Positions 17,688 to 29,246 of a stretch of 64,000 bases of DNA are shown one piece after another. The stretch is taken from contig JBEVJK010000136.1 in the NCBI GenBank assembly GCA_040510195.1, forward strand, positions 1-64,000. The letters are read 5' to 3'. The number at the start of each line of letters is the position of its first letter. Within the stretch, counting starts at the first letter, position 1. The DNA is from JBEVJK01 sp040510195 (lineage in GTDB: Bacteria > Pseudomonadota > Alphaproteobacteria > Rhizobiales > Rhizobiaceae). The notes beneath the pieces were generated by a model. The model saw only the letters and a program-made list of their open reading frames with translations. It made no database searches and had not been told where the DNA came from. A program made the translations under genes and the position numbers.

Positions 17688-18494
17688 TCAGGCGGGCACC
17701 GACACCGCCCAGGCGGTGAGGGGCATGGTGATCGTCCCGTCGGGCTGTCGCGGCACGGATTCGAACAGCTGGGCACGCAAGCGCGCCTGCGCCTCAGGAG
17801 AGAGGCCGGCGCAATAGCCCGGTGCCGGACCCGCCCCGAGCGTGAAAGGTCGCCAGAGGTCGTCGAAGTCCCGGAAGACGGCGGTCGTCTCCAGACGCGT
17901 GCAGCTGGCGTCCCCCAGACCCGCCTCGCGGACGAGATCGAGCAGGCCATCCGGCGTGCAGAACGGAAAGCGACGGTCCTCGGCGAGGTCCGCGGCGCTG
18001 GGATCGAGGTCCTTCGCGGCGTTCCAGAAGGCGCGGATGAAGCTGACGCCGCCGCCCGGATAGTCCCAGACGTAAAAGGCCAGCGTGCCGCCTCGGCGGG
18101 TCACCCGCTTCATCTCGGCAAGCGCCTTCGCGCGGTCCGGAACGAAATTGAGGACCAGGGACGACGCCGCGACATGTCGGCTTGCGTCGGGCAAGGGAAG
18201 GGCGTCGGCGCTGCCGACCTTGAAGTCTGCGCGATTGTCGGAGATCGCACCGCGCGCCTTGGCCACGAAGGTCGCGGACGGATCGACGCCGACAACGCTC
18301 CGCGGGTTGGTACGGGCCAGGATGGTTTGCGAAAGCGAACCGGTGCCGCAGCCGACGTCCAGCCAGTCCAGGCCGCGCGCGGGCTTCAGCCAGTCGAGGA
18401 AGAGCGGGGCGATCCGCCGGCTCCACCGTCCCATGTAGAGGTCGTAGCTGTCACCCGCCTGCCATGCGTCGTGACGCGCTGCATTGCCTGCCAT
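17688..18494 (-). CDS. Class I SAM-dependent methyltransferase
   Basis: The 268-residue protein contains motif I LDVGCGTGSLS (near residue 47), acidic motif II VVGVDPSATFV, motif III-like VGSADALPLPD and motif post-II LVLNFVPDRAKALAEMKRV, as in the ubiquinone/menaquinone-type Methyltransf_11 family. The C-terminal part (WRPFTLGAGPAPGYCAGLSP) is characteristic of a soluble group that acts on small molecules. The substrate is unknown. It is transcribed in the same direction as the two DUF1801 genes and may be first in that cluster. Confidence 0.9.
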   Translation of the reverse strand: MAGNAARHDAWQAGDSYDLYMGRWSRRIAPLFLDWLKPARGLDWLDVGCGTGSLSQTILARTNPRSVVGVDPSATFVAKARGAISDNRADFKVGSADALPLPDASRHVAASSLVLNFVPDRAKALAEMKRVTRRGGTLAFYVWDYPGGGVSFIRAFWNAAKDLDPSAADLAEDRRFPFCTPDGLLDLVREAGLGDASCTRLETTAVFRDFDDLWRPFTLGAGPAPGYCAGLSPEAQARLRAQLFESVPRQPDGTITMPLTAWAVSVPA

Positions 18495-18764
18495 GGCCGT
18501 TCCTCCGCTTGCGAAGGGACATCATCAACCCGGTCGGACCAAAGGGAAAGCCCGTCGTGGAGGTCCAACGACGGGCTCCGGCCGGGTAGGGTCGCGATCG
18601 GCGAGGATCGGACGCCCAGCCCTTATTTAATGCGATGCGGCGGGGATGGTTCCCGCCGTCCGGCATCGGCAACGCTTCGTTAAGGTTAGCTGATCCTTAA
18701 GAAAGCCCTGCGATGCTGCGGCTTCGCGGGCGCCGGTTCGGAGGCGCAAGCGGGGGTTCCAAGC

Positions 18765-21293
<2,529 letters not shown>

Positions 21294-21412
21294 TCGGATG
21301 GCGCAAAGCCGCGACCCCAGGCGGAGTCCGGCCTGCATGCTTAGTCGGCTCGGGACCACGGACGACCCGGCCGGCGGCATCCTGCCAAAAGCTTAACGGG
21401 CTCGACACAAAT

Positions 21413-21430
21413 CTGTCATCCAGCTGTTAC
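21413..21430 (+). promoter_or_regulatory. Pho box (PhoB binding site) before pstS
   Basis: Two direct 7-base repeats, CTGTCAT (21413-21419) and CTGTTAC (21424-21430), are separated by CCAG. This is the classic PhoB box, which replaces the -35 element. A possible -10 (CTTTAT, near 21438-21443) follows at the right distance. It lies 73 bases before pstS. Confidence 0.92.
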
Positions 21431-21503
21431 ATTCGCCCTTTATGGCCTCTCGCGGGCGCTGGAAAAAAGGCGTCGTGACCACATCCGCACAGGAGCAGGC
21501 CAT

Positions 21504-22508
21504 ATGAAACGAATTCTCCTCGCGTCGTCGGCCGCGGCCGTCGCGCTGGCCGTATCGGCCGGCGCCGCCGCCGCCCGCGACCAGATCCAGATCGTCGGTT
21601 CGTCGACGGTGTTCCCCTTCACCACGGCGGTGGCCGAGAAGCTCGGCCAGGGCGGCCAATTCAAGGCGCCGGTCGTGGAGTCGACGGGCACCGGCGGGGG
21701 CATCAAGCTGTTCTGCGGCGGCGTCGGCGAGGGCACGCCCGACTTCGCCAACGCCTCGCGTCCGATCAAGGACAGCGAGCTGGAGACCTGCAAGGCCGCC
21801 GGCGTGACCCCGGTCGAGATCAAGATCGGCTTCGACGGCATCGTGCTCGCCAACTCCAAGGCCGGCGCGCAGGCCGACCTGACGAAGGAAGAGATCTTCA
21901 AGGCGCTGGCCAAGAACGTCGTCGTCGACGGCAAGGTCGTGCCCAATCCCTATGTCAACTGGTCCGACGTCGACGCCTCGCTGCCCAGCTCCAAGATCGA
22001 GGTGCTCGGTCCCCCGCCGACCTCCGGCACGCGCGACGCCTTCGTCGAGCTCGTGATGGTCGAGGCCTGCCCGGAAGAGGTGAAGGCGGCCAACGAGAAG
22101 GCCTGTGCCGAAATCCGCGAGGACGGCGCCTATGTCGAGGCCGGCGAGAACGACAATCTGATCGTGCAGAAGCTGGAAGCCAACCCGACTGCCTTCGGCA
22201 TCTTCGGTTTCTCCTTCCTCGACCAAAACGCCGACAAGCTGCAGGGCCACAAGGTCGACGGCGTCGAGCCGACCTTCGAGAACATCGCCTCGGGCGATTA
22301 CAAGGTGTCCCGCTCGCTGTTCATCTACGCCAAGAAGGAGCATGTCGGGGTGATCCCGGGCATGGAGGAGTTCATCGCCGAGTACACCTCCGACGGCGCC
22401 TGGGGCCCCGAGGGTTACCTGGCCGACAAAGGCCTGATCCCGCTGCCGGACGACGAGCGTGCCAAGTCTGCAGAGAGCGCCAAGGCCCTCAAGGGCATGG
22501 GCTCCTGA
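21504..22508 (+). CDS. pstS: Phosphate ABC transporter, periplasmic phosphate-binding protein PstS
   Basis: PstS captures inorganic phosphate in the periplasm for the high-affinity Pst importer. It has 334 residues. A signal peptide (MKRILLASSAAAVALAVSAG, cleavage near AAAA-R) is followed by IQIVGSSTVFPFT, the first phosphate-contacting loop, and by ESTGTGGGIKLFCGG and SGTRDAF, which supply further ligands. This is the larger alphaproteobacterial PstS type. It is the first gene of the pst operon behind a Pho box, and it is separated from pstC by a strong hairpin. Confidence 0.97.
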   Translation: MKRILLASSAAAVALAVSAGAAAARDQIQIVGSSTVFPFTTAVAEKLGQGGQFKAPVVESTGTGGGIKLFCGGVGEGTPDFANASRPIKDSELETCKAAGVTPVEIKIGFDGIVLANSKAGAQADLTKEEIFKALAKNVVVDGKVVPNPYVNWSDVDASLPSSKIEVLGPPPTSGTRDAFVELVMVEACPEEVKAANEKACAEIREDGAYVEAGENDNLIVQKLEANPTAFGIFGFSFLDQNADKLQGHKVDGVEPTFENIASGDYKVSRSLFIYAKKEHVGVIPGMEEFIAEYTSDGAWGPEGYLADKGLIPLPDDERAKSAESAKALKGMGS

Positions 22509-22526
22509 GCCGAGAGTCATCGTGAC

Positions 22527-22558
22527 GCGTGCCCGGGCGATCTAGCGCCCGGGCACGC
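22527..22558 (+). repeat. Strong intercistronic hairpin between pstS and pstC
   Basis: A perfect 13-bp stem, GCGTGCCCGGGCG with CGCCCGGGCACGC, has a 6-base loop ATCTAG and no T run. It begins 18 bases after the pstS stop. Such hairpins typically protect the upstream mRNA or cause partial termination, so that the binding protein outnumbers the permease. An in-frame GTG inside it would be a poor start for pstC. Confidence 0.85.
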
Positions 22559-22582
22559 ATCCTCTGTTTCGCGGAGCGTTCC

Positions 22583-23971
22583 TTGGTCGGCTATCTCCTC
22601 CTTGCGCTTGCCGTGATCTTCGTCGCCGCCTATGCGCTCGGCCGGTCGCGGGCGCGCGCGGTGGTGGGCGGCCAGACGTCCCGCCTGCATTCGCTCCCCG
22701 GCCAGCACGGCATGTACCTGGCGCTCGTCGCCACGCTGCCGGCGCTGCTGGCCGTGCTGATCTGGGGCATCGTCACGCCGATGGTCGAGAACGGCATCGT
22801 CCAGAGCAGCTTCGCGACGGAGCTCTCCCAGCTCCAGGGACCGCAGGTCCAGGCCTTCGTCCGCGACGCCCGCGCAATCGCCTTCGGCGGCGTCGTCGGC
22901 TTCGCCGATGCCTCCAAGGAGGCCGCCGCTGCGCTCTACCGCTCGCTGCACGCCACCAGCGCCTGGGTCGTCGTGCTGATCGTGGCCGCGCTCGTGGCGA
23001 CGGGGGCGGCGGCCGGTTACCGCCGCATCGCGCCGCCCTTCAGGGCCCGGCACGTGGTCGAGCGCATCCTGACGGTGTTCCTGATCGCCTGCTCGGCGGT
23101 GGCCATCCTGACGACGGCCGGCATCGTGCTGTCGCTGATCTTCGAATCGCTGCGCTTCTTCGCCCACGTGCCGATCTACAAGTTCCTGTTCGGCCTCCAT
23201 TGGAGCCCCCAGAGCGCCTTCACCGGCGCCGGAGCCGCCCCCGGCGAGGTCAACCCCGACATCTTCGGGGCCGTGCCGCTGTTTGCCGGCACGCTGCTGA
23301 TCACGCTGATCGCCATGCTGGTGGCGGCGCCGCTCGGGCTGTTGTCGGCGATCTACCTGTCCGACTACGCCTCGCCCAGGGTGCGCGCCGTCGCCAAGCC
23401 GGTGCTCGAGATCCTCGCCGGCATTCCGACCGTGGTGTACGGCTTCTTCGCGGCGCTGACGGTGGCCCCGTTCTTCCGCGGCATCGGCGAGAGCCTGGGC
23501 CTCGGCGTGGCCTCGGAATCGGCGCTGGCGGCGGGCATCGTCATGGGCATCATGATCATCCCGTTCGTCTCTTCGCTGTCGGACGACGTCATCAATGCGG
23601 TGCCGCAAGCGCTGCGCGACGGCTCCGCCGGGCTCGGCGCAACCAAGTCGGAGACCATCCGCAAGGTGGTGCTGCCGGCGGCCCTGCCGGGCATCGTCTC
23701 GGCGCTGCTCTTGGCGGTCAGCCGGGCCATCGGGGAAACGATGATCGTGGTCATGGCGGCCGGTCTGGCGGCCAACCTCACCATCAACCCGCTGGAGGCG
23801 GTCACCACCGTCACCGTGCAGATCGTGACCCTGCTGGTCGGCGACCAGGAGTTCGACAGCGCCAAGACGCTGGCGGCCTTCGCGCTGGGGCTCGTGCTCT
23901 TCGTCATCACGCTCACGCTCAACATCATCGCGCTTCGCGTGGTGAAGAAGTACCGGGAACAGTATGACTGA
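22583..23971 (+). CDS. pstC: Phosphate ABC transporter permease PstC
   Basis: This is an inner-membrane subunit of the phosphate importer. TTG 22583 is chosen as start because GGAG lies 6 bases upstream and the product begins with a membrane helix (GYLLLALAVIFVAAYALG). Longer starts would run through the intercistronic hairpin. The product has 462 residues. After an alphaproteobacterial N-terminal extension of about 200 residues comes the MetI-like permease domain with several helices and the EAA-type loop near GSAGLGATKSETIRKVVLPAA. It overlaps pstA by 8 bases. Confidence 0.93.
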   Translation: MVGYLLLALAVIFVAAYALGRSRARAVVGGQTSRLHSLPGQHGMYLALVATLPALLAVLIWGIVTPMVENGIVQSSFATELSQLQGPQVQAFVRDARAIAFGGVVGFADASKEAAAALYRSLHATSAWVVVLIVAALVATGAAAGYRRIAPPFRARHVVERILTVFLIACSAVAILTTAGIVLSLIFESLRFFAHVPIYKFLFGLHWSPQSAFTGAGAAPGEVNPDIFGAVPLFAGTLLITLIAMLVAAPLGLLSAIYLSDYASPRVRAVAKPVLEILAGIPTVVYGFFAALTVAPFFRGIGESLGLGVASESALAAGIVMGIMIIPFVSSLSDDVINAVPQALRDGSAGLGATKSETIRKVVLPAALPGIVSALLLAVSRAIGETMIVVMAAGLAANLTINPLEAVTTVTVQIVTLLVGDQEFDSAKTLAAFALGLVLFVITLTLNIIALRVVKKYREQYD

Positions 23972-25577
23972 CATCGTGTCGAGCCGCGTTGCGGCGCCGG
24001 CGGGCGCCAACAATCTGCACACCGGCGAGGCGGCGAAGCGCCGGCTCAGGGCCCGCTACGCGGCCGAACGGCGGTTCAAGTGGTTCGGCGCCGGCGCCGT
24101 CGCGGTGTCGGCGCTCTTCCTGGTGGTCCTGCTGTCGACCATCGTGCGCGAGGCGTTGCCGGCCTTCACCATGAGCACGCTGACGCTGCCGGTGGACCTC
24201 TCGGCGGCGAAGGTCGATCCGGCGGACCCCGCCTCCTCGGCCTGGGACACCATCGTCCAGGAAGCGCTGCTGCAGAAGTTTCCCGAAGCGAAGAGCCGGC
24301 AGGAGCGGCGGCTGGCGCGTGGGCTGATCTCCACCGGCTCCGGCACGCTGCTGCGTGGCGAGGTCATGAAGGGCGGGGTGACGCCGGGCGGAACCGTCGA
24401 CTTTGCCGTGCCGCTCGACGACTTCGCCGACCTCTACATCAAGGGCCAGATCGCCGCGAAGGGCTCCGTCGCGCCGATCCCCGGCACGGTGGCGCCGTCG
24501 GCCGCGACCGGCGACGTCGAGCTTCGCTTCAGCGACGACAGCGTGCTGACGATCGCCAGCGGCAGCGGCGCGACGAGCGGCGAGAACGGTGCGGTCACCC
24601 TTACCAGCGGCGCGGCCTCGCTGCTGGTCGGCCTCGACGGCGGCGTGGTCAAGCTCGCCGAGGTGGCGCCGGACGGCACCGGGGCGATCGCCAAGGGCAC
24701 CGTGCTGCAGCCGCTGGACGGCACTCAGCCGGCGGCGGCCGGGGCGGCGACGCTCAGGGTGATCGATACCCCCGAAGGGTCGCGCAAGCTCTCCGACAAG
24801 GAAATCGTCTGGCTCGACCGGCTCAAGGCCGACGGGCTGGTGGAAAGCCGGCTCAACTCGATCTTCTTCTTCACCGGCGCCAGCCGCGAGCCGGAGCTCG
24901 CCGGCGTCTGGGGCGCCGTGGTCGGCTCCTTCCTGACGATGATCGTGACGCTGTCGCTCTCCTTCCCGATCGGCGTCGCAGCGGCGCTCTACCTGGAGGA
25001 GTTCGCCAAGAAGAACCGTTGGACCAACTTCATCGAGGTCAACATCAACAACCTGGCGGCGGTGCCTTCGATCGTGTTCGGCCTGCTCGGGCTGGCGGTG
25101 TTCCTCAACTTCTTCGGCCTGCCGCGCTCGGCGCCGCTGGTCGGCGGCATGGTGCTGTCGCTGATGACGCTGCCCATCATCATCATCGCCTCGCGTGCCG
25201 CGCTGCGGGCGGTGCCGCCGTCGATCCGCGAGGCGGCGCTGGGAATCGGCGCCTCCAAGGTGCAGACCGTGTTCCATCACGTGCTGCCGCTGGCGATGCC
25301 CGGCATCATGACCGGCACCATCCTCGGCATGGCGCATGCGCTGGGCGAGACGGCGCCGCTGCTGATGATCGGCATGGTGGCCTTCATCGTCGACGTCCCG
25401 GGCGGCTTCACCGACCCGGCCACCATCCTACCGGTGCAGATCTTCATGTGGGCCGACTTCCCCGAGGCGGGTTTCCAGCAGAAGACCTCGGCGGCGATTC
25501 TCATCCTGCTGGCGTTCCTCATTCTGATGAACGCCGTGGCCGTCATCGTGCGCAAGCGTTTCGAGCGCCGCTGGTAG
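23964..25577 (+). CDS. pstA: Phosphate ABC transporter permease PstA
   Basis: This is the second permease subunit, 537 residues. A long N-terminal region (residues about 20-300, DUF3333-like) carries one membrane helix and a large periplasmic part. The C-terminal MetI-like permease domain includes the EAA loop SIREAALGIGASKVQTVFHHV. The long form is normal in Alphaproteobacteria. ATG 23964 lies inside the end of pstC, so the two are translationally coupled. pstB follows after 15 bases. Confidence 0.95.
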   Translation: MTDIVSSRVAAPAGANNLHTGEAAKRRLRARYAAERRFKWFGAGAVAVSALFLVVLLSTIVREALPAFTMSTLTLPVDLSAAKVDPADPASSAWDTIVQEALLQKFPEAKSRQERRLARGLISTGSGTLLRGEVMKGGVTPGGTVDFAVPLDDFADLYIKGQIAAKGSVAPIPGTVAPSAATGDVELRFSDDSVLTIASGSGATSGENGAVTLTSGAASLLVGLDGGVVKLAEVAPDGTGAIAKGTVLQPLDGTQPAAAGAATLRVIDTPEGSRKLSDKEIVWLDRLKADGLVESRLNSIFFFTGASREPELAGVWGAVVGSFLTMIVTLSLSFPIGVAAALYLEEFAKKNRWTNFIEVNINNLAAVPSIVFGLLGLAVFLNFFGLPRSAPLVGGMVLSLMTLPIIIIASRAALRAVPPSIREAALGIGASKVQTVFHHVLPLAMPGIMTGTILGMAHALGETAPLLMIGMVAFIVDVPGGFTDPATILPVQIFMWADFPEAGFQQKTSAAILILLAFLILMNAVAVIVRKRFERRW

Positions 25578-25592
25578 AGGGACGAAAAGGAC

Positions 25593-26408
<816 letters not shown>

Positions 26409-26450
26409 GGCCGTCCACGGCGCTCCGGCAAACGAGACGAGGAGAGAGCG

Positions 26451-27158
26451 ATGCGCGAGCACACCGTTGCGTCCTTCGACGAGGACCTCGATCACCTGGA
26501 TCGGCTGATCCGCGAGATGGGCGACCTGGCAGGCAGCATGGTGCAGGCGGCCACGCGGTCGCTCACCCAGGCCGACAATGCGCTGGCCCAGCGGGTGATC
26601 TCCGACGACACGCTGATGGACGCCCGGCAGCGCGAGCTGGACGACCGGGCGATCACGCTGATCGCCAAGCGCCAGCCGATGGCGCAGGACCTGCGGGCCG
26701 TGCTCGGCTCTATCCGCATGGCGGCAGACCTGGAGCGCATCGGCGACCTGGCCAAGAACATCGCCAAGCGAGTGGGGGCGGTCGGGCAGCCGTCGACGCC
26801 GCGCAACCTTTCGCATTCGATCGAGACCATGGCGGCCCTGGTGCTGACGCAAGTCAAGGGGGTGGTCGACCACACCGTCGGTCACGACGCGGAAGGACTG
26901 AAGAAGCTGCGCGCCGAAGACGAGCAGATCGACATCCAATACACTGCCGCGTTCCGCGAGCTGCTCACCTACATGATGGAGGACCCGCGCAACATCACCG
27001 CCTGCACGCACCTTCTGTTCTGTGCCAAGAACCTGGAGCGCATCGGCGACCACGTGACCAACATCGCCGAAAACGCCTATTATGTGATGACCGGAACGCA
27101 GCTGCCGCAACACCGGCCGAAGCTCGACGAGACGGCGATTACCGCGCTGGCCGAATAG
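26451..27158 (+). CDS. phoU: Phosphate-specific transport accessory protein PhoU
   Basis: PhoU is the negative modulator linking Pst activity to the PhoR/PhoB pair. Its 235 residues form two three-helix repeats with the metal-binding motifs LIREMGDLAGSMV and E-x-x-D in DLERIGDLAKNIAKR (repeat one) and NLERIGDHVTNIAENAYY (repeat two). GAGGAGAGAG lies before ATG 26451. It sits between pstB and phoB in the usual rhizobial order. Confidence 0.97.
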   Translation: MREHTVASFDEDLDHLDRLIREMGDLAGSMVQAATRSLTQADNALAQRVISDDTLMDARQRELDDRAITLIAKRQPMAQDLRAVLGSIRMAADLERIGDLAKNIAKRVGAVGQPSTPRNLSHSIETMAALVLTQVKGVVDHTVGHDAEGLKKLRAEDEQIDIQYTAAFRELLTYMMEDPRNITACTHLLFCAKNLERIGDHVTNIAENAYYVMTGTQLPQHRPKLDETAITALAE

Positions 27159-27167
27159 GAAGGTTCG

Positions 27168-27857
27168 ATGATCGCACCCAAGATCATGGTCGTGGAGGAC
27201 GAGGAGCCGCTGTCCGTGCTCCTGCGCTACAACCTGGAGGCCGAAGGCTACCAGGTGGAGGTCGTGGGGCGTGGCGACGAAGCGGAAGTGCGGCTGCAGG
27301 AAAACGTCCCCGACCTTCTGGTGCTCGACTGGATGGTGCCGGCAGTTTCCGGCATCGAGCTTTGCCGCCGGCTGCGGATGCGGCCGGAGACCGAGCGGCT
27401 GCCGATCATCATGCTCACCGCCCGCGGCGAGGAAAGCGACCGCGTGCGCGGCCTGGCGACGGGGGCTGACGACTATCTGGTGAAGCCCTTCTCGACGCCC
27501 GAATTCATCGCCCGGGTACGGGCGCTCCTGCGGCGTGCCAAGCCGGAGGTGCTGTCCAGCGTGCTCAAGGTGGGCGACGTCGTCCTCGACCGCGAAGCGC
27601 ATCGCGTCTACCGGAGGAAGAGCGAGATCCGCCTCGGGCCAACCGAGTTCCGCCTGCTCGAATTCATGATGCAGCATCCTGGCCGTGTGTTCTCGCGCAG
27701 CCAGCTGCTCGACAATGTGTGGGGCGAGACGATCTACATCGACGAGCGAACCGTCGACGTGCATGTCGGGCGGCTGCGCAAGGCCGTCAACAACGGCAAG
27801 ATGCCCGACGTCATCCGCACCATTCGCGGCGCCGGCTACGCCATCCGCGAGGCCTAG
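27168..27857 (+). CDS. phoB: Phosphate regulon response regulator PhoB
   Basis: PhoB is the OmpR-family activator of phosphate-starvation genes. It has 229 residues. The receiver has the acidic pair in VVEDEEPL, phosphoacceptor D54 in LVLDWMVPAVSG, and K in DYLVKPFSTPE. The winged-helix DNA-binding domain ends VDVHVGRLRKAVN then IRTIRGAGYAI. It is the last gene of the pst operon, 9 bases after phoU, and convergent with the ROK gene, with 4 bases between stops. It is the expected ligand of the Pho box at 21413. Confidence 0.97.
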   Translation: MIAPKIMVVEDEEPLSVLLRYNLEAEGYQVEVVGRGDEAEVRLQENVPDLLVLDWMVPAVSGIELCRRLRMRPETERLPIIMLTARGEESDRVRGLATGADDYLVKPFSTPEFIARVRALLRRAKPEVLSSVLKVGDVVLDREAHRVYRRKSEIRLGPTEFRLLEFMMQHPGRVFSRSQLLDNVWGETIYIDERTVDVHVGRLRKAVNNGKMPDVIRTIRGAGYAIREA

Positions 27858-27861
27858 CGCC

Positions 27862-29091
27862 TCAAGACGGCAGGCCCGAAGCAGCGCCCGGTGCCAGCAC
27901 TTCGTCGTCGACATAGGTCAGTGCGCGCATCGCCGCGCCATCGCGGATCAGCGGCATCTCGTCGGGCTCGACCGCAAAGGACAGCGCCCCCGAGTGCTCG
28001 CCGCCTGCGGTGCGGGCGATCGCCGCGGCGAGCGCCGGCTCGATGAGGTCGAAGGCGAGGGCGCCGCGGCCGACAAGCGCCACCGGCGCCGGGTCGACCA
28101 GCGCGAACAGACTGCCCAGGCCGAAGCCGAGCGCTTCGCCGGCGCGGCGGAAGGCGGCGCGCTCGGGGCCGTCGGCGGTGCGGGCGCGCGCCGCCAGCGC
28201 CGCCATCTCGTCGTCGCCGATGTCGGCCGCAGGCTCCGCGTCGTCGGGCAGCAGCCCGGCGCTGCGCCAGATCGCGTAGCTGCCCGCATAGGCCTCGACG
28301 CAGCCGCGCCGCCCGCAGCGGCAGAGCGCTCCGTCCGGCCGATGCACCATGTGGCCGAACTCGCAGCCGGACGACTGGGTGCCGCCGAAGAGCTCTCCCT
28401 TCAGCACGAGGCCCATGCCGATGCCGTGCGACAGCAGGATGGCGATGAAGTCCTCGCGGTAGCGCTCCGGCTGCTTCCAGCGCAAGGCGATCGCGATCAT
28501 GCTGCAGTCGTTCTCGACCGTCGTGGGCACCCCGAAGGCGTCCTCCAGGATGCTCGCGAAGGGGATGTCGGCTTGGCTGGCGATCGGCGACCAGAGCAAG
28601 CGGCGGGCCGCCGCGTCGGTGGTGCCCTGGACGGCGACGACGATGCGGGCGACCGGACCGGCTTCCGCCGGCCGGAGCTCCACGAGCCGGCCGACCATGG
28701 CAACCATGGCCTCGACCAGCTCCGCCGTCGGCATGGTCTTGGTCGGCAGCCGCCGGTGATCTTCCTGCTTGACCTCGCCTGCATAGTCGACGAGCGCCGC
28801 CGTCAGATGGTTCAGCGTCAAGGCGACGGTCACCACCGTCGCGGCCTGCGGGTCAAGGCCGAGGCCGACCTGCGGACGTCCACGGCGGGCGGTCGGCAGG
28901 TCGCCGGCACGTGTCTCGGCCAGCACGCCCTCGGAGATCAGGTCGGCCGAGATGGCCGAGATCGTCGAATGGCTGAGCCCGGTCGCCGCGACCAGATCGG
29001 TGCGCGAGACCGACCCGGCCCGCCGCACCGCCGCGATGAGCATGGCCCGGTTGCGCCGACGCAAATCGTCGTGCCGGAAACCCGCGGTCAT
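27862..29091 (-). CDS. ROK-family transcriptional regulator
   Basis: This is a 409-residue repressor-like protein of the NagC/XylR type. An N-terminal winged helix-turn-helix (AAVRRAGSVSRTDLVAATGL then SHSTISAIS) is followed by the ROK sugar-kinase-like domain. The ROK zinc motif is present as CRCGRRGCVEAYAG, preceded by the GCEFGHM loop. ATG 29091 is preferred over one 17 codons upstream because GGGAGG lies before it. The effector is unknown. The gene is divergent from the cyclase at 29247. The 155 bases between them hold an imperfect inverted repeat (GAGCGC/GCGCTC near 29153-29175) that could be an operator. Confidence 0.9.
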   Translation of the reverse strand: MTAGFRHDDLRRRNRAMLIAAVRRAGSVSRTDLVAATGLSHSTISAISADLISEGVLAETRAGDLPTARRGRPQVGLGLDPQAATVVTVALTLNHLTAALVDYAGEVKQEDHRRLPTKTMPTAELVEAMVAMVGRLVELRPAEAGPVARIVVAVQGTTDAAARRLLWSPIASQADIPFASILEDAFGVPTTVENDCSMIAIALRWKQPERYREDFIAILLSHGIGMGLVLKGELFGGTQSSGCEFGHMVHRPDGALCRCGRRGCVEAYAGSYAIWRSAGLLPDDAEPAADIGDDEMAALAARARTADGPERAAFRRAGEALGFGLGSLFALVDPAPVALVGRGALAFDLIEPALAAAIARTAGGEHSGALSFAVEPDEMPLIRDGAAMRALTYVDDEVLAPGAASGLPS

Positions 29092-29246
29092 GTCGGACTG
29101 TCCTCCCTTCTCGACATTGGCATGCCGGCGTGGCGGTGTCATCGATTTTTTCCGAGCGCCGAAAAAAAGCGCTCCGACGTCCCGCGGGGGCGCTGCGTTT
29201 TCTTTCCCACCCCGCGGGCATATACTTTGCAGGGGGCAGGCATCTC

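Noticed and set aside
22529..22582. Longer pstC start at GTG 22529
   Set aside because: It lies within the intercistronic hairpin and has no usable ribosome-binding site, while TTG 22583 has GGAG six bases before.
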